A DNA stretch of 64,000 bases from G963691835 sp963691835 (GTDB lineage: Bacteria > Pseudomonadota > Alphaproteobacteria > Thalassobaculales > Thalassobaculaceae), in contig OY829383.1 in assembly GCA_963691835.1 (NCBI GenBank), positions 1,240,001 through 1,304,000 of the forward strand, written 5' to 3'. Shown here one piece after another: positions 22,211 through 31,218 of the stretch. How positions within the stretch are numbered: the stretch's first letter is position 1; each line of letters starts with the position of its first letter. The position numbers were made by a program, and so were the translations under genes. The notes below the pieces were generated by a model. That model saw only the letters and a program-made list of their open reading frames with translations. It ran no database searches and was not told the origin of the DNA.

Positions 22211-24093
22211 GACCGCTCTCCTGTCTCGCGTGGATCGTTGAAGGCTTCAGGGAAGAATTTGATGACGCTGGCAACGGGGTTGCTGGCCGCCTGTCCAAGA
22301 CCGCAGATCGAGGCATCCCGCATGGCAGCCGACAGCTCACCAAGCAGTCCGCGGTCCCAAACACCGTCGGCCATGAGCTTTACGGCCTTCTCCGTCCCGA
22401 CTCGGCACGGCGTGCATTGCCCGCAACTCTCATCCTCAAAAAACCGCATGAGGTTGAGCGCGGCGTCTTTGACGGAGTCCTGATCTGACAAGATGACCAC
22501 GGCGTGGCCGCCGACGAAGCAGCCATGCTGCTCAAGCGTTCCGAAATTGAGGGGCAAATCGCCCATGGACGCGGGCAGGATGCCGCCGGACGCGCCACCC
22601 GGCAGATAGGCGGAGAAGCTGTGCCCATCCGCCATGCCGCCGGAGTAGTCGTCGATCAGCTCGCGAACGGTCACACCAGCCGGAGCGACTTTCACCCCCG
22701 GCTCATTCACCCGGCCGGAAACCGAATAGCTCCGGAAGCCGGGATGGCCTTCCTTACCTTGGTCGTTGAACCAGTCTGGCCCCTGCTCGACGATGTCGCG
22801 GATCCAGTAGAGGGTCTCGATGTTGTTAACCAAGGTCGGCCTGCCGAAGATCCCGCGCTGGGCAACGTAGGGCGGCCGATGTCTTGGGTATCCGCGTTTG
22901 CCCTCGATGCTTTCGATCATCGCGGATTCCTCACCGCAGATGTAGGCACCGGCCCCGCGGCGGAGATGCAGTCGCGTGTGACGGGCCAGGCCGGCGGCTT
23001 CGACCTTCGCCATCTCCTCGCGCAAGGTCGCGATGATGTCGGGGTACTCATCGCGCATGTAGATGTAGACGTCCTCGGCCTCGATGACCTTGGCGGCGAT
23101 CAACATGCCCTCAAGCATGCGGTGGGGATCCTGTTCCAGGAACCAGCGGTCCTTAAAAGTACCGGGCTCGCCCTCGTCACCGTTGACCGCCATGGCCCGG
23201 GGACCAGGGTTGGAGCGCACCAAGGACCACTTGCGCGCCGTCGGGAACCCGGCCCCGCCAAGGCCGCGCAAGGCGGACTTGCCCAACACATCGATAATGT
23301 CTTCAGCCGTCCGCTCACCGGACAGGCATGCCTCCAGTAAGGCGTACCCGCCCTTGGACCGGTAAGCGTCGAAGTCATCATGGCGGGGGGCTGCATGGGC
23401 GGGTGTCGTGCCGGCGACCGCATCGTCAGCCTTCGACGCCAATTCCGTTACATCCACCTGTTCGAGCAGCGCATGACCCAACGCGGCGACCGGGGCTTTG
23501 TCGCAGGCGCCCATGCAAGGCGCGCGGACCACACGCACATCCGGCCCAACCGCATCGGACAGCTCGGCCAGGATCCTCTCCGCGCCCATCATCGAACACG
23601 TCAGGCTGTCACACACCCGAACCGTGACCCGAGCGGGCGGATCCTCATTCTCGCGCACCACATCGAAGTGGGCGTAGAACGTGGCGACCTCCCAAACCTC
23701 TGCCATGGCGAGACGCATCTCCGCCGCCAGCGCGGCAAGGTGCCGGGCGGAAAGATGGCCGTGGGCATCCTGAATGAGATGAAGATGTTCGATTAACAGG
23801 TCCCGCCGCCTGGGACGGTCCCCAAGCAGGCCCTGAATCTCCTCTAACGCCTTTGGATCGACCTGCCTGCCCTTCGGAAAGGGCCGTCCGGGCCGGCGGC
23901 CGCTGCCAGAGCCACGGCGGTGCGGCCGCGCATCAGATTGGGCCGAATGTCCGTCAGCGCCAGAGACCCTGCCGTCCCCCACGGCAGTGTTCGGCGCGGA
24001 CGCATTTAAGGCGGTCGCGCCATCGGCGGCCATCGTCTCGCTCATCTCTTCCGATCCCGGGTACCGGTTCCATCCCGTCATCGGTAGACCCAT
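22207..24093 (-). CDS. Formate dehydrogenase, fused gamma-beta (NuoE-NuoF-like) subunit
   Basis: A 628-residue fusion that passes electrons from FdsA to NAD. After a charged tail of about 75 residues comes a NuoE-like thioredoxin-fold [2Fe-2S] domain (VRVCDSLTCSMMG, APCMGACDKAP). A NuoF-like domain follows, with an FMN site (GLGGAGFPTARKW), an NADH region and a [4Fe-4S] motif (ESCGQCTPCRVG and later SICGLG). The same fusion is known in the Fdh1 type of Methylobacterium. The start at 24093 is 2 bases after the DUF3553 stop; MSETM at 24045 is an alternative. The stop overlaps the fdsA start. Confidence 0.93.
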   Translation of the reverse strand: MGLPMTGWNRYPGSEEMSETMAADGATALNASAPNTAVGDGRVSGADGHSAQSDARPHRRGSGSGRRPGRPFPKGRQVDPKALEEIQGLLGDRPRRRDLLIEHLHLIQDAHGHLSARHLAALAAEMRLAMAEVWEVATFYAHFDVVRENEDPPARVTVRVCDSLTCSMMGAERILAELSDAVGPDVRVVRAPCMGACDKAPVAALGHALLEQVDVTELASKADDAVAGTTPAHAAPRHDDFDAYRSKGGYALLEACLSGERTAEDIIDVLGKSALRGLGGAGFPTARKWSLVRSNPGPRAMAVNGDEGEPGTFKDRWFLEQDPHRMLEGMLIAAKVIEAEDVYIYMRDEYPDIIATLREEMAKVEAAGLARHTRLHLRRGAGAYICGEESAMIESIEGKRGYPRHRPPYVAQRGIFGRPTLVNNIETLYWIRDIVEQGPDWFNDQGKEGHPGFRSYSVSGRVNEPGVKVAPAGVTVRELIDDYSGGMADGHSFSAYLPGGASGGILPASMGDLPLNFGTLEQHGCFVGGHAVVILSDQDSVKDAALNLMRFFEDESCGQCTPCRVGTEKAVKLMADGVWDRGLLGELSAAMRDASICGLGQAASNPVASVIKFFPEAFNDPRETGERS

Positions 24094-24095
24094 CC

Positions 24096-24281
24096 TTACG
24101 GAGCGTCTGTTTCATTCTCGACCGTCACGAGGGCGACGTGGTCGGTATTGATCAACTGCTTTCCAGCATGCTCGAAATTCACAGTGACCCGGCTTTCGAC
24201 AACGGACTGAATCTGACCAATTCCCCATTCCGGTTGGTCCTTTAGGCGAACAAATCGGCCGGGTGCGAAGAAGAGGCTCAT
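24096..24281 (-). CDS. DUF3553 small protein
   Basis: A 61-residue acidic protein with the DUF3553 pattern (FFAPGRFVRLKDQPEWGIGQ then VTVNFEHAGKQLI), a small beta-barrel-like fold of unknown function. It ends 2 bases before the fused formate dehydrogenase subunit and may be translationally coupled to it, but in other genomes this family is not tied to formate oxidation, so the link may be only positional. Confidence 0.8.
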   Translation of the reverse strand: MSLFFAPGRFVRLKDQPEWGIGQIQSVVESRVTVNFEHAGKQLINTDHVALVTVENETDAP

Positions 24282-24494
24282 GGAGGTTCCAGACGGGTTG
24301 TCAGATACCGCCCCACCAGCTTGACCCGGTTCACTGGGGGCGTCGAGTCACCGTTCGATATGTTGCCATCAGAAACAACTATTAACCGGATGTTCACCAA
24401 TTGAGCGCATCGATGGCCGCAAGTCGTCACAACCAACGGCCATATGAACGTGTTGCGACCGAAACCTGTCGGCCGCTCCCGGGAGCCCAGTTCC

Positions 24495-25145
24495 ATGGAC
24501 CTTTCTCAGAAACTCGTCGATGCCCTGCTGTCGCGCCTGTTCCACGACCTGATCAGTCCGGTTAGCGCCACCGTGAACGGCGTGGAACTGATTGAGGAGT
24601 TCGGAGCGGAGTCTCTCGGAAGCGAAGGTGTGGGTGCCGATGCGTTGCAACTTGTCGGTTCCAGCGCCCGCCAGGCGTCTGCGAGGCTGAGCTTCTTCCG
24701 TGTCGCCTATGGCGGCGGCGGTTCGACGGATGACCACACTCTCGAAGCCGCACGGGATCTGGCCCGAGCTTATCTCGACACCCGAAAGACTGGGTTCCGG
24801 TTTGAAGAGGGCCGCGATCTCAACAGCATCCGCCCCCGCGCCGGCGGCGTGAAAGTCCTGCTGGCCGCCATCTCTCTGGCCGCCGACTGTCTGCCGCGAG
24901 GCGGCGACGTGATCGTCGAACTGGGACAGGACGGAGGGGCCAAAGTGATCGCAAGCGGAACCGGGGCAAGGATCGAGGAGGCTGCGCGCGAGTCACTCGC
25001 CGCGCCGGTCAACAGCGAATACGTTGATACACGTTCGGTCGTAGCATCAGCCCTTGCGGCGTCTGCCGCCAGGTTCAGCCTGCCAATAAAACTGTCTGCG
25101 GACAGAGACACGGTTAGTTTCGAGTTCGGACTTCCTTTGACGTGA
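24495..25145 (+). CDS. chpT: Histidine phosphotransferase ChpT
   Basis: A 216-residue phosphotransferase that passes phosphate from the hybrid kinase CckA to CtrA and CpdR in alphaproteobacterial cell-cycle control. The phosphorylated histidine lies in RLFHDLISPVSATVNGVE near residue 18. It is followed by a second helix, and a degenerate ATPase-like domain fills the rest. The start at 24495 has GGGAG at 24481; an in-frame ATG lies 51 bases upstream. Its position beside cheA and near ctrA fits a shared motility and cell-cycle locus. Confidence 0.9.
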   Translation: MDLSQKLVDALLSRLFHDLISPVSATVNGVELIEEFGAESLGSEGVGADALQLVGSSARQASARLSFFRVAYGGGGSTDDHTLEAARDLARAYLDTRKTGFRFEEGRDLNSIRPRAGGVKVLLAAISLAADCLPRGGDVIVELGQDGGAKVIASGTGARIEEAARESLAAPVNSEYVDTRSVVASALAASAARFSLPIKLSADRDTVSFEFGLPLT

Positions 25146-25210
25146 CCTCCGTCAACTGGAACCCGCAATATGTATAGGGGATCGCGACTTGAATCGGACG
25201 CAAGGTGACT

Positions 25211-25225
25211 TTAAGAGCTTCTTAA
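25211..25225. promoter_or_regulatory. CtrA box upstream of cheA
   Basis: TTAA-GAGCTTC-TTAA is a perfect full CtrA site (TTAA-N7-TTAA), 86 bases before the cheA start. The ctrA gene itself is 6 kb downstream. CtrA is known to control motility and chemotaxis operons in Rhodospirillales. Confidence 0.7.
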
Positions 25226-25310
25226 GGTCTTGCTTTTAGGGTTAACGGAACAAGTTTCCACGGGTCTAGTTCGTAGGCCGCAGCGGACATAGTTAATATC
25301 GGAGGCCGGC

Positions 25311-28082
25311 ATGGATGAGTTGCTGAGCGAGTTTCTCACAGAGACATCGGAGAGTATTTCTGAGCTTGATGTCGAACTGGTTCGACTGGAACAAAATCCA
25401 AACGACCAGGAACTGCTGAGCAATATCTTCAGACTGGTACACACGATTAAAGGGACATGCGGTTTCCTTGGCCTGCCGAGGCTTGAGGCGGTTGCACATG
25501 CTTCTGAAAACGTGCTTGGGCGGATCCGCGATGGCGAATTGGTCGTCACCCCAGGCGCGATCACACTGGTTCTCGAATCCCTCGACCGCATCAAGTGGCT
25601 TCTCGCCACGCTTGAGGAAACGGAAGCCGAGCCTGATGGCGACGACAAGGAGTTGATCGACCGGCTCAATCATCTTGCCGAGACGGGTTCGGTCGCTGAC
25701 GACGACGACATGGCCGCCGCCATGGAACAGGGAGCGGAGCCAGAGCCCGAGCCGGAACCGGCCGCGTCGGATGTCGACGATGCCCCGGCGCCCGGCAGCG
25801 AGGTGCTTGGCACCCGGCCAGGCGAGGTGAGCCTCGAAGAGTTGGAGCGGGCTTTCATGGAGGCCCCGGGCCCCGACGACATGCCCGCCGCCGCGGCCGA
25901 GCCGGAACCAGAGCCAGAGCCAGAGCCGGAGCCGGAACCCGCACCGGCCGCTGCCGCGCCGCCGCCGCCAGCGAAAAAGGAAAGCAAGCAGGTTGCGGTG
26001 CGCGAGGAGGCGCCCCAGCCGACCACCCAAGCAAAAGAATCCGCGGTCGCCAGTCAGACCATTCGGGTGAACGTCGATCTGCTTGAGAATCTGATGACGA
26101 TGGTCAGCGAGCTTGTGCTGACCCGCAATCAGCTTCTCCAGATCGCGCGCAACGAAAAGGACAGCGAGTTCACCGTTCCGTTGCAGCGGTTGAGCCAAGT
26201 CACATCGGAGCTGCAGGAAGGCGTGATGAAGACGCGCATGCAGCCGATCGGAAACGCCTGGTCAAAACTACCACGGCTTGTTCGAGACCTCTCGATCGAC
26301 CTCAGCAAGAAAATCGACCTTCAAATGCTGGGTGCCGACACGGAACTCGACCGTCAGGTGCTGGAGCTCATTAAGGATCCGCTGACCCACATGGTGCGGA
26401 ACTCGGCCGACCACGGTATCGAAGATCCAAAGACACGGCACGATGCCGGCAAGGCCGAGACCGGCCGCATTCTGCTCAATGCCTATCATGAGGGCGGCCA
26501 CATCATCATCGAGATCAGCGATGACGGTAAGGGCCTGGATCCCGAGAAGATCAAAGAGAAGGCCATCGCAAACGGCCTCGTCGGCGAGGCTGAAGCTGAA
26601 ACGCTGAACGAACAGCAGATCCAGCAGTTCATCTTCCGGGCTGGCTTCTCAACCGCGCAGGCCGTCACGTCCGTATCCGGACGCGGTGTCGGGATGGACG
26701 TTGTCCGCACCAACATTGAGAAAATCGGTGGCACCATTGAGTTGAAGTCGGTCTTCGGCAAAGGCTCGACCTTCATCATCAAGATCCCGCTGACCCTGGC
26801 GATCGTGTCCGCCCTGATCGTCGAAGGCGGTGGGGAGCGGTTTGCCATTCCGCAGCTCAGTGTCGTTGAGCTGGTCCGGGCATCCCGCGAGAGCGAGCAC
26901 CGCATTGAGGAGGTGCACGGCACGCCGGTTCTGCGGCTTCGCGATCGTCTGTTGCCGCTCGTATCCCTGCGGCGCCTCCTGCATCTGGAGGCGATCGACG
27001 ATCAGAAGGAAACCTTCATCGTCGTCACACAGGTCGGGACTTACACCTTCGGCATTCTGGTCGACCGCGTCTTCGATACCGAGGAAATCGTGGTCAAGCC
27101 GGTCGCGCCGATCCTGCGGCACATCTCTCTCTTCTCCGGGAACACCATTCTCGGCGACGGCAGTGTGATCATGATCCTGGATCCGAACGGGATTGCCGCG
27201 GCCAGCGGAGAGATCACCATGGTCGACGGCAGCGAGATGGAAGCCGGCAAGGCCGGTGCCATCACCACGTCGAGCACGACCTCGCTCCTGGTCTTCCGCG
27301 CTGGTGCAAGCGGACCGAAGGCAGTTCCGCTCGCGCTGGTAGCGCGTTTGGAAGAAATCGACCTTGCGACGGTCGAGTACACGGAAGGCCGTCCGCTCGT
27401 TCAGTATCGTGGCCAGTTGATGCCGCTGATCCCATTCGACGATGGCATGGCCCTCGGCTCGGACGGCCGCCAACCGGTGTTGGTCTTTGCGGATGGTGAG
27501 CGGTCTATGGGCCTTGTCGTGGACGAGATCGTCGACATCGTTGAGGACCGGATCCAAGTCGAGATGCGGCCTGAGTCGCCCGCACTGATGGGCAGTGCGG
27601 TTATCTCGGGCAAGGCCACGGACGTCATCGACGCGGGCTATTATCTGACACGGGCGTACGGCGATTGGTTCGGCAGCAACGAAGGTCGGGCAGAAAGCAG
27701 TGCCCTTGCCGGACGCCAGGCGCGAATCCTTGTCGTCGACGACAGCGCGTTCTTCCGAAACCTTCTTATCCCCTTGTTGTCGGTCGCGGGCTATGAGGTC
27801 ACCGCGGTGGAAAGCGGTCAGGAAGCGCTCCAGGTCTGCGAAGAAGACGACGGCTTCGACGCCATCATCAGCGATATCGAGATGCCCGGGATGAGCGGCT
27901 TCGAGCTGACCGGCAAGCTGCGTGAAGACCCGCGGTTCCAGGATACCCCGATCGTTGCGTTGTCTTCGCACACCAGCCCGGCCGATCTCGACCGGGGTAG
28001 AGCCGTCGGGTTTACGGACTATATCGCCAAGCTGGACCGGGACGCGCTGCTCGAGTCGCTCGCGCAGACCGTCGGGGCCTAG
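25311..28082 (+). CDS. cheA: Chemotaxis hybrid histidine kinase CheA with two CheW-like domains and a receiver
   Basis: A 923-residue kinase that controls flagellar direction. Domains: HPt with His 44 in LVHTIKGTCGFLG (1-105); an acidic linker containing repeated Glu-Pro units (about residues 140-230); dimerisation and HATPase with NSADHGIEDP and GRGVGMDVV (about 245-500); a first CheW-like domain (about 505-635); a second, diverged CheW-like domain (about 655-790); and a C-terminal receiver (ILVVDDSAFFRN, SDIEMPGMSG, about 800-920). A classical P2 domain is not obvious. It heads an operon with cheW, cheY, cheB and cheR. Confidence 0.95.
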   Translation: MDELLSEFLTETSESISELDVELVRLEQNPNDQELLSNIFRLVHTIKGTCGFLGLPRLEAVAHASENVLGRIRDGELVVTPGAITLVLESLDRIKWLLATLEETEAEPDGDDKELIDRLNHLAETGSVADDDDMAAAMEQGAEPEPEPEPAASDVDDAPAPGSEVLGTRPGEVSLEELERAFMEAPGPDDMPAAAAEPEPEPEPEPEPEPAPAAAAPPPPAKKESKQVAVREEAPQPTTQAKESAVASQTIRVNVDLLENLMTMVSELVLTRNQLLQIARNEKDSEFTVPLQRLSQVTSELQEGVMKTRMQPIGNAWSKLPRLVRDLSIDLSKKIDLQMLGADTELDRQVLELIKDPLTHMVRNSADHGIEDPKTRHDAGKAETGRILLNAYHEGGHIIIEISDDGKGLDPEKIKEKAIANGLVGEAEAETLNEQQIQQFIFRAGFSTAQAVTSVSGRGVGMDVVRTNIEKIGGTIELKSVFGKGSTFIIKIPLTLAIVSALIVEGGGERFAIPQLSVVELVRASRESEHRIEEVHGTPVLRLRDRLLPLVSLRRLLHLEAIDDQKETFIVVTQVGTYTFGILVDRVFDTEEIVVKPVAPILRHISLFSGNTILGDGSVIMILDPNGIAAASGEITMVDGSEMEAGKAGAITTSSTTSLLVFRAGASGPKAVPLALVARLEEIDLATVEYTEGRPLVQYRGQLMPLIPFDDGMALGSDGRQPVLVFADGERSMGLVVDEIVDIVEDRIQVEMRPESPALMGSAVISGKATDVIDAGYYLTRAYGDWFGSNEGRAESSALAGRQARILVVDDSAFFRNLLIPLLSVAGYEVTAVESGQEALQVCEEDDGFDAIISDIEMPGMSGFELTGKLREDPRFQDTPIVALSSHTSPADLDRGRAVGFTDYIAKLDRDALLESLAQTVGA

Positions 28083-28097
28083 GGGGGAAAGAGAAGC

Positions 28098-28607
28098 ATG
28101 TCGACCACGTCCGCCACCGCGCCGTCGGATAGCACGGCGGTTGCCACCACCGGGGGCCGCTCTCTCGTCGCCGCCGGAGAGGCCACGCAATACGTCTCCA
28201 TTATGCTTGGCGATCAGCTATGCGGAATTCCGGTACTGCTCGTTCATGATGTTCTTGGCCCTCAGAAGATCACACGCATTCCACTGGCCCCGCCAGAAGT
28301 CGCCGGATCTTTGAACCTGCGCGGCCGAATTGTCACCGCGATCGATGTTCGGCAGCGTCTTTCGATGGACCCGCGCCCCGAGGAACTCCACGGGATGAGT
28401 GTCGTCGTGGAGCATGGCGGCGAGCTCTACAGCCTAATGGTCGATGAGGTCGGCGAGGTTCTCTCGCTCGACGACGCGCTTTTCGAGCCTCACCCCCCGA
28501 CGATGGCCGGGCATATTCGCGAGGTGTCGACGGGAATTCATCGCCTCAAGGACAGGCTGCTCGTTGTGCTCGACGTGTCGACTGTTCTACAGTTCGCAAC
28601 CCAGTGA
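28098..28607 (+). CDS. cheW: Chemotaxis coupling protein CheW
   Basis: A 169-residue adaptor that joins chemoreceptors to CheA in the polar arrays. It has a short Ser/Thr/Ala-rich tail before the CheW fold (YVSIMLGDQLCGIPVLLV; SLNLRGRIVTAIDVRQRL; VDEVGEVLSLD). It starts 15 bases after the cheA stop, with GGGGGAAAG ahead of it. Confidence 0.95.
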   Translation: MSTTSATAPSDSTAVATTGGRSLVAAGEATQYVSIMLGDQLCGIPVLLVHDVLGPQKITRIPLAPPEVAGSLNLRGRIVTAIDVRQRLSMDPRPEELHGMSVVVEHGGELYSLMVDEVGEVLSLDDALFEPHPPTMAGHIREVSTGIHRLKDRLLVVLDVSTVLQFATQ

Positions 28608-28679
28608 TTTGTATGGTCTGAACGGACTATCGTCAAAAAACACGGTGCGCACGGTCGCGTCACCCTTAGGAGTTTCCAG

Positions 28680-29045
28680 ATGAAGACCTGTCTGGTGGTC
28701 GACGACTCTAAGGTCGTGCGAATGGTTGCGAGAAAGATCCTCGAACAGCTCCAATTCAAGGTGGTCGAGGCTGCCGACGGTCAACAGGCGCTGGACGCCT
28801 GCCAGCCAGAGTTTCCGGAAGCGGTCCTCCTCGACTGGAACATGCCCGTGATGAACGGGATCGAGTTCCTGAGGGAGCTGCGGAAACTACCCGGTGGAGA
28901 CGCACCGATCGTCGTCTTCTGCACAACCGAGAATGACCTGGATCACATCCGCGAAGCCATCGGTGCGGGCGCCAACGAATACATAATGAAGCCTTTTGAC
29001 AGCGAAATCATTGAATCGAAGTTCTCTCAAGTAGGGCTGATTTAA
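28680..29045 (+). CDS. cheY: Chemotaxis response regulator CheY
   Basis: A 121-residue single receiver that carries the CheA signal to the flagellar motor. The acidic pair is in VVDDS (residues 6-10), the phosphorylated Asp 52 in LLDWNMPVMNG, and the conserved Thr and Lys in FCTTEND and MKPFDS. It is preceded by GGAG and followed 2 bases later by cheB. Confidence 0.95.
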   Translation: MKTCLVVDDSKVVRMVARKILEQLQFKVVEAADGQQALDACQPEFPEAVLLDWNMPVMNGIEFLRELRKLPGGDAPIVVFCTTENDLDHIREAIGAGANEYIMKPFDSEIIESKFSQVGLI

Positions 29046-29046
29046 C

Positions 29047-30315
29047 ATGGCCCTATCGCCCACAGGCCGACCGGCCAAGGCACCCCGGTCCGCGAACGCC
29101 TACCGCATCATGCTTGTCGACGACTCGGCAGTGATCCGGGGCCTGTTCACCCGCGCCTTGGAGCAAGACCCAGACGTCGAGATCGTGTCTTCGGTCGGCG
29201 ACGGTCAGATGGCTGTCAACGCGCTGAAACGTGGTGGCATCGATGTGATCGTTCTCGATATCGAGATGCCGCGTATGGATGGGATCACAGCGCTGCCGCA
29301 ACTGCTGGAGATCGAGCCGGACGTGGCGATCGTCATGGCCTCCACCCTGACGGCACGAAATGCGGACATCTCGATCAAGGCCCTGCAACTCGGCGCCAAG
29401 GACTATCTGACGAAGCCGTCGAGTTCGCGGGAACTGACCGGACAAGCAGATTTCAATACAGCCCTGCTGGAGCGGGTTAAGACGTTCGGTGCCCAACGTC
29501 GGCGCAAGCGCCGGGAACCCTTGCCGGATGCGGCAAAGCCCGTGGCCTCTCCCGTCGCGGATAGGAGTGCGGCGGACCGTGCCGCACCACGCCCATTCTC
29601 AGCAGACCGACGGCCCCCGACCGCCTGCGCGACAGATGCGCGCGATGCCGGCACGCGGCCCCAGTCCACTGACCGCCGGGCCGCTGCTCCGGCAGCGGGC
29701 GGGCCGCCAAGCCTTCGCAAAGGTGGTGCCGCCATGCCGGACATCATCGCCATTGGAAGTTCCACGGGCGGTCCCCAGGCTCTCTTCAAAGTGCTCGGGG
29801 ATCTGACCAAGTCGATACACCAGCCGATCGTGATCACACAGCATATGCCGGCCACGTTCACGACCATCCTGGCCGAACACATCACCCGAAGCACGGGCTG
29901 GCCCTGCGAGGAAGCCAAGGATGGCGAGACTTTGCAGGGTGGCCGGATCTATGTGGCGCCGGGCGACTACCATATGACCGTGATCGCCGATGGCGGGTCC
30001 CGGCGGATCAAACTGAACCAGGACCCGCCTGAGAACTTCTGCCGTCCGGCTGTGGACCCCATGCTCCGAAGCCTTGCCAAAACGTATGGAGGTAAGGTCC
30101 TCACCGTGATTCTCACCGGTATGGGACATGACGGCCGAGGCGGTGCGGAAGTGATCGTGAACGCGGGCGGCACGGTGGTGGCGCAGGATGAAGCGACAAG
30201 TGTCGTCTGGGGTATGCCAGGCGCCGTCGCGAACGCGGGCCTCTGCTCAGCCATTCTGCCGATCTCGGAGATCGGCGGACATATTGGACGCCTGGCGTCG
30301 AGGAGTGCCGCATGA
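29047..30315 (+). CDS. cheB: Chemotaxis methylesterase CheB
   Basis: A 422-residue enzyme that removes methyl groups from, and deamidates, chemoreceptors. An N-terminal receiver (MLVDDSAVIRG; VLDIEMPRMDG) is joined by a basic, proline/alanine-rich linker of about 70 residues to the catalytic domain. The catalytic triad is visible in IAIGSSTGGPQAL (Ser), ITQHMPATFT (His) and LTGMGHDGRGG (Asp). It overlaps cheR by 4 bases. Confidence 0.95.
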   Translation: MALSPTGRPAKAPRSANAYRIMLVDDSAVIRGLFTRALEQDPDVEIVSSVGDGQMAVNALKRGGIDVIVLDIEMPRMDGITALPQLLEIEPDVAIVMASTLTARNADISIKALQLGAKDYLTKPSSSRELTGQADFNTALLERVKTFGAQRRRKRREPLPDAAKPVASPVADRSAADRAAPRPFSADRRPPTACATDARDAGTRPQSTDRRAAAPAAGGPPSLRKGGAAMPDIIAIGSSTGGPQALFKVLGDLTKSIHQPIVITQHMPATFTTILAEHITRSTGWPCEEAKDGETLQGGRIYVAPGDYHMTVIADGGSRRIKLNQDPPENFCRPAVDPMLRSLAKTYGGKVLTVILTGMGHDGRGGAEVIVNAGGTVVAQDEATSVVWGMPGAVANAGLCSAILPISEIGGHIGRLASRSAA

Positions 30316-31127
30316 AGACGGCAGATTTCGATTTCCTCGCCGACTTGCTGAAGAAGCGATCCGGCCTCGTCGTCACCCCCGACAAGAGCTATCTGCTGGA
30401 AAGCCGGCTGATGCCGATCGCCCGGAAGAAGCAGCTCAAGACGTTGGATGAGTTGGTGCATTCCCTTCGGACACGGGGGGAAGCGTCCCTGATCCGGGAT
30501 GTGGTCGACGCGATGACGACCAACGAATCCCTCTTCTTCCGGGACACCAAACCGTTCGACCAGTTCCGGGACACGGTGCTGCCGACGTTCATGACCTCAC
30601 GGGCGTCGAAGCGGAGCATCAAAATCTGGAGTGCCGCGTGCTCCAGCGGTCAGGAGCCGTACTCGCTCCTCATGCTGATGGCTGAGCTTGGGGCCAAGGT
30701 CGCCGGATGGCGCATCGATATCATGGCGACGGACATTTCCGCGGAGATGCTCCAGCGTGCCAAGAGCGGCGTCTACTCTCAGTTTGAGGTTCAGCGCGGG
30801 CTGCCGATCCAATTGCTGGTCAAGTATTTCAAGCAGGATGGTGACCGCTGGCAGATCGACGACAAACTTCGCCGTCAGGCCATGTTCCGCGAGTTCAACC
30901 TGTTGGATCACCCCCGGTCGCTCGGCACTTTTGATGTGGTGTTCTGCCGGAACGTGCTGATCTACTTCGACCAGCCGACAAAGACACAGGTCCTGAACAA
31001 CATCGCTGACGTTATGCAGCCGGATGGCTATCTGTATCTCGGCGGCGCGGAAACGGTGATCGGCATCACCGACCGATTCGCGCCTGTGTCGGGGCAACGC
31101 GGTCTGTACCAACCCACAAAGAAGTAG
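30312..31127 (+). CDS. cheR: Chemotaxis methyltransferase CheR
   Basis: A 271-residue SAM-dependent methyltransferase acting on receptor glutamates. The N-terminal helical domain (DFDFLADLLKKRSGLVVTPDK) precedes the SAM-binding core (IWSAACSSGQEPYSLLML; MATDISAEMLQRAK; VVFCRNVLIYFD). It ends the operon; a strong terminator follows 20 bases after the stop. Confidence 0.95.
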   Translation: MKTADFDFLADLLKKRSGLVVTPDKSYLLESRLMPIARKKQLKTLDELVHSLRTRGEASLIRDVVDAMTTNESLFFRDTKPFDQFRDTVLPTFMTSRASKRSIKIWSAACSSGQEPYSLLMLMAELGAKVAGWRIDIMATDISAEMLQRAKSGVYSQFEVQRGLPIQLLVKYFKQDGDRWQIDDKLRRQAMFREFNLLDHPRSLGTFDVVFCRNVLIYFDQPTKTQVLNNIADVMQPDGYLYLGGAETVIGITDRFAPVSGQRGLYQPTKK

Positions 31128-31147
31128 CCGGACGTTAACGGATCTAA

Positions 31148-31182
31148 CAAAAAACCACCCGGTATCAGCCTGGGTGGTTTTT
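31148..31182. terminator. Bidirectional terminator between cheR and ctrA
   Basis: AAAAACCACCC and GGGTGGTTTTT form an 11-base stem with A- and T-runs on both sides, so it can end both the che operon (plus) and ctrA (minus), which converge here. Confidence 0.9.
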
Positions 31183-31218
31183 GTCTTTCTGGCGCCCGTC
31201 TTGCGGAGCCTTGCAGCG

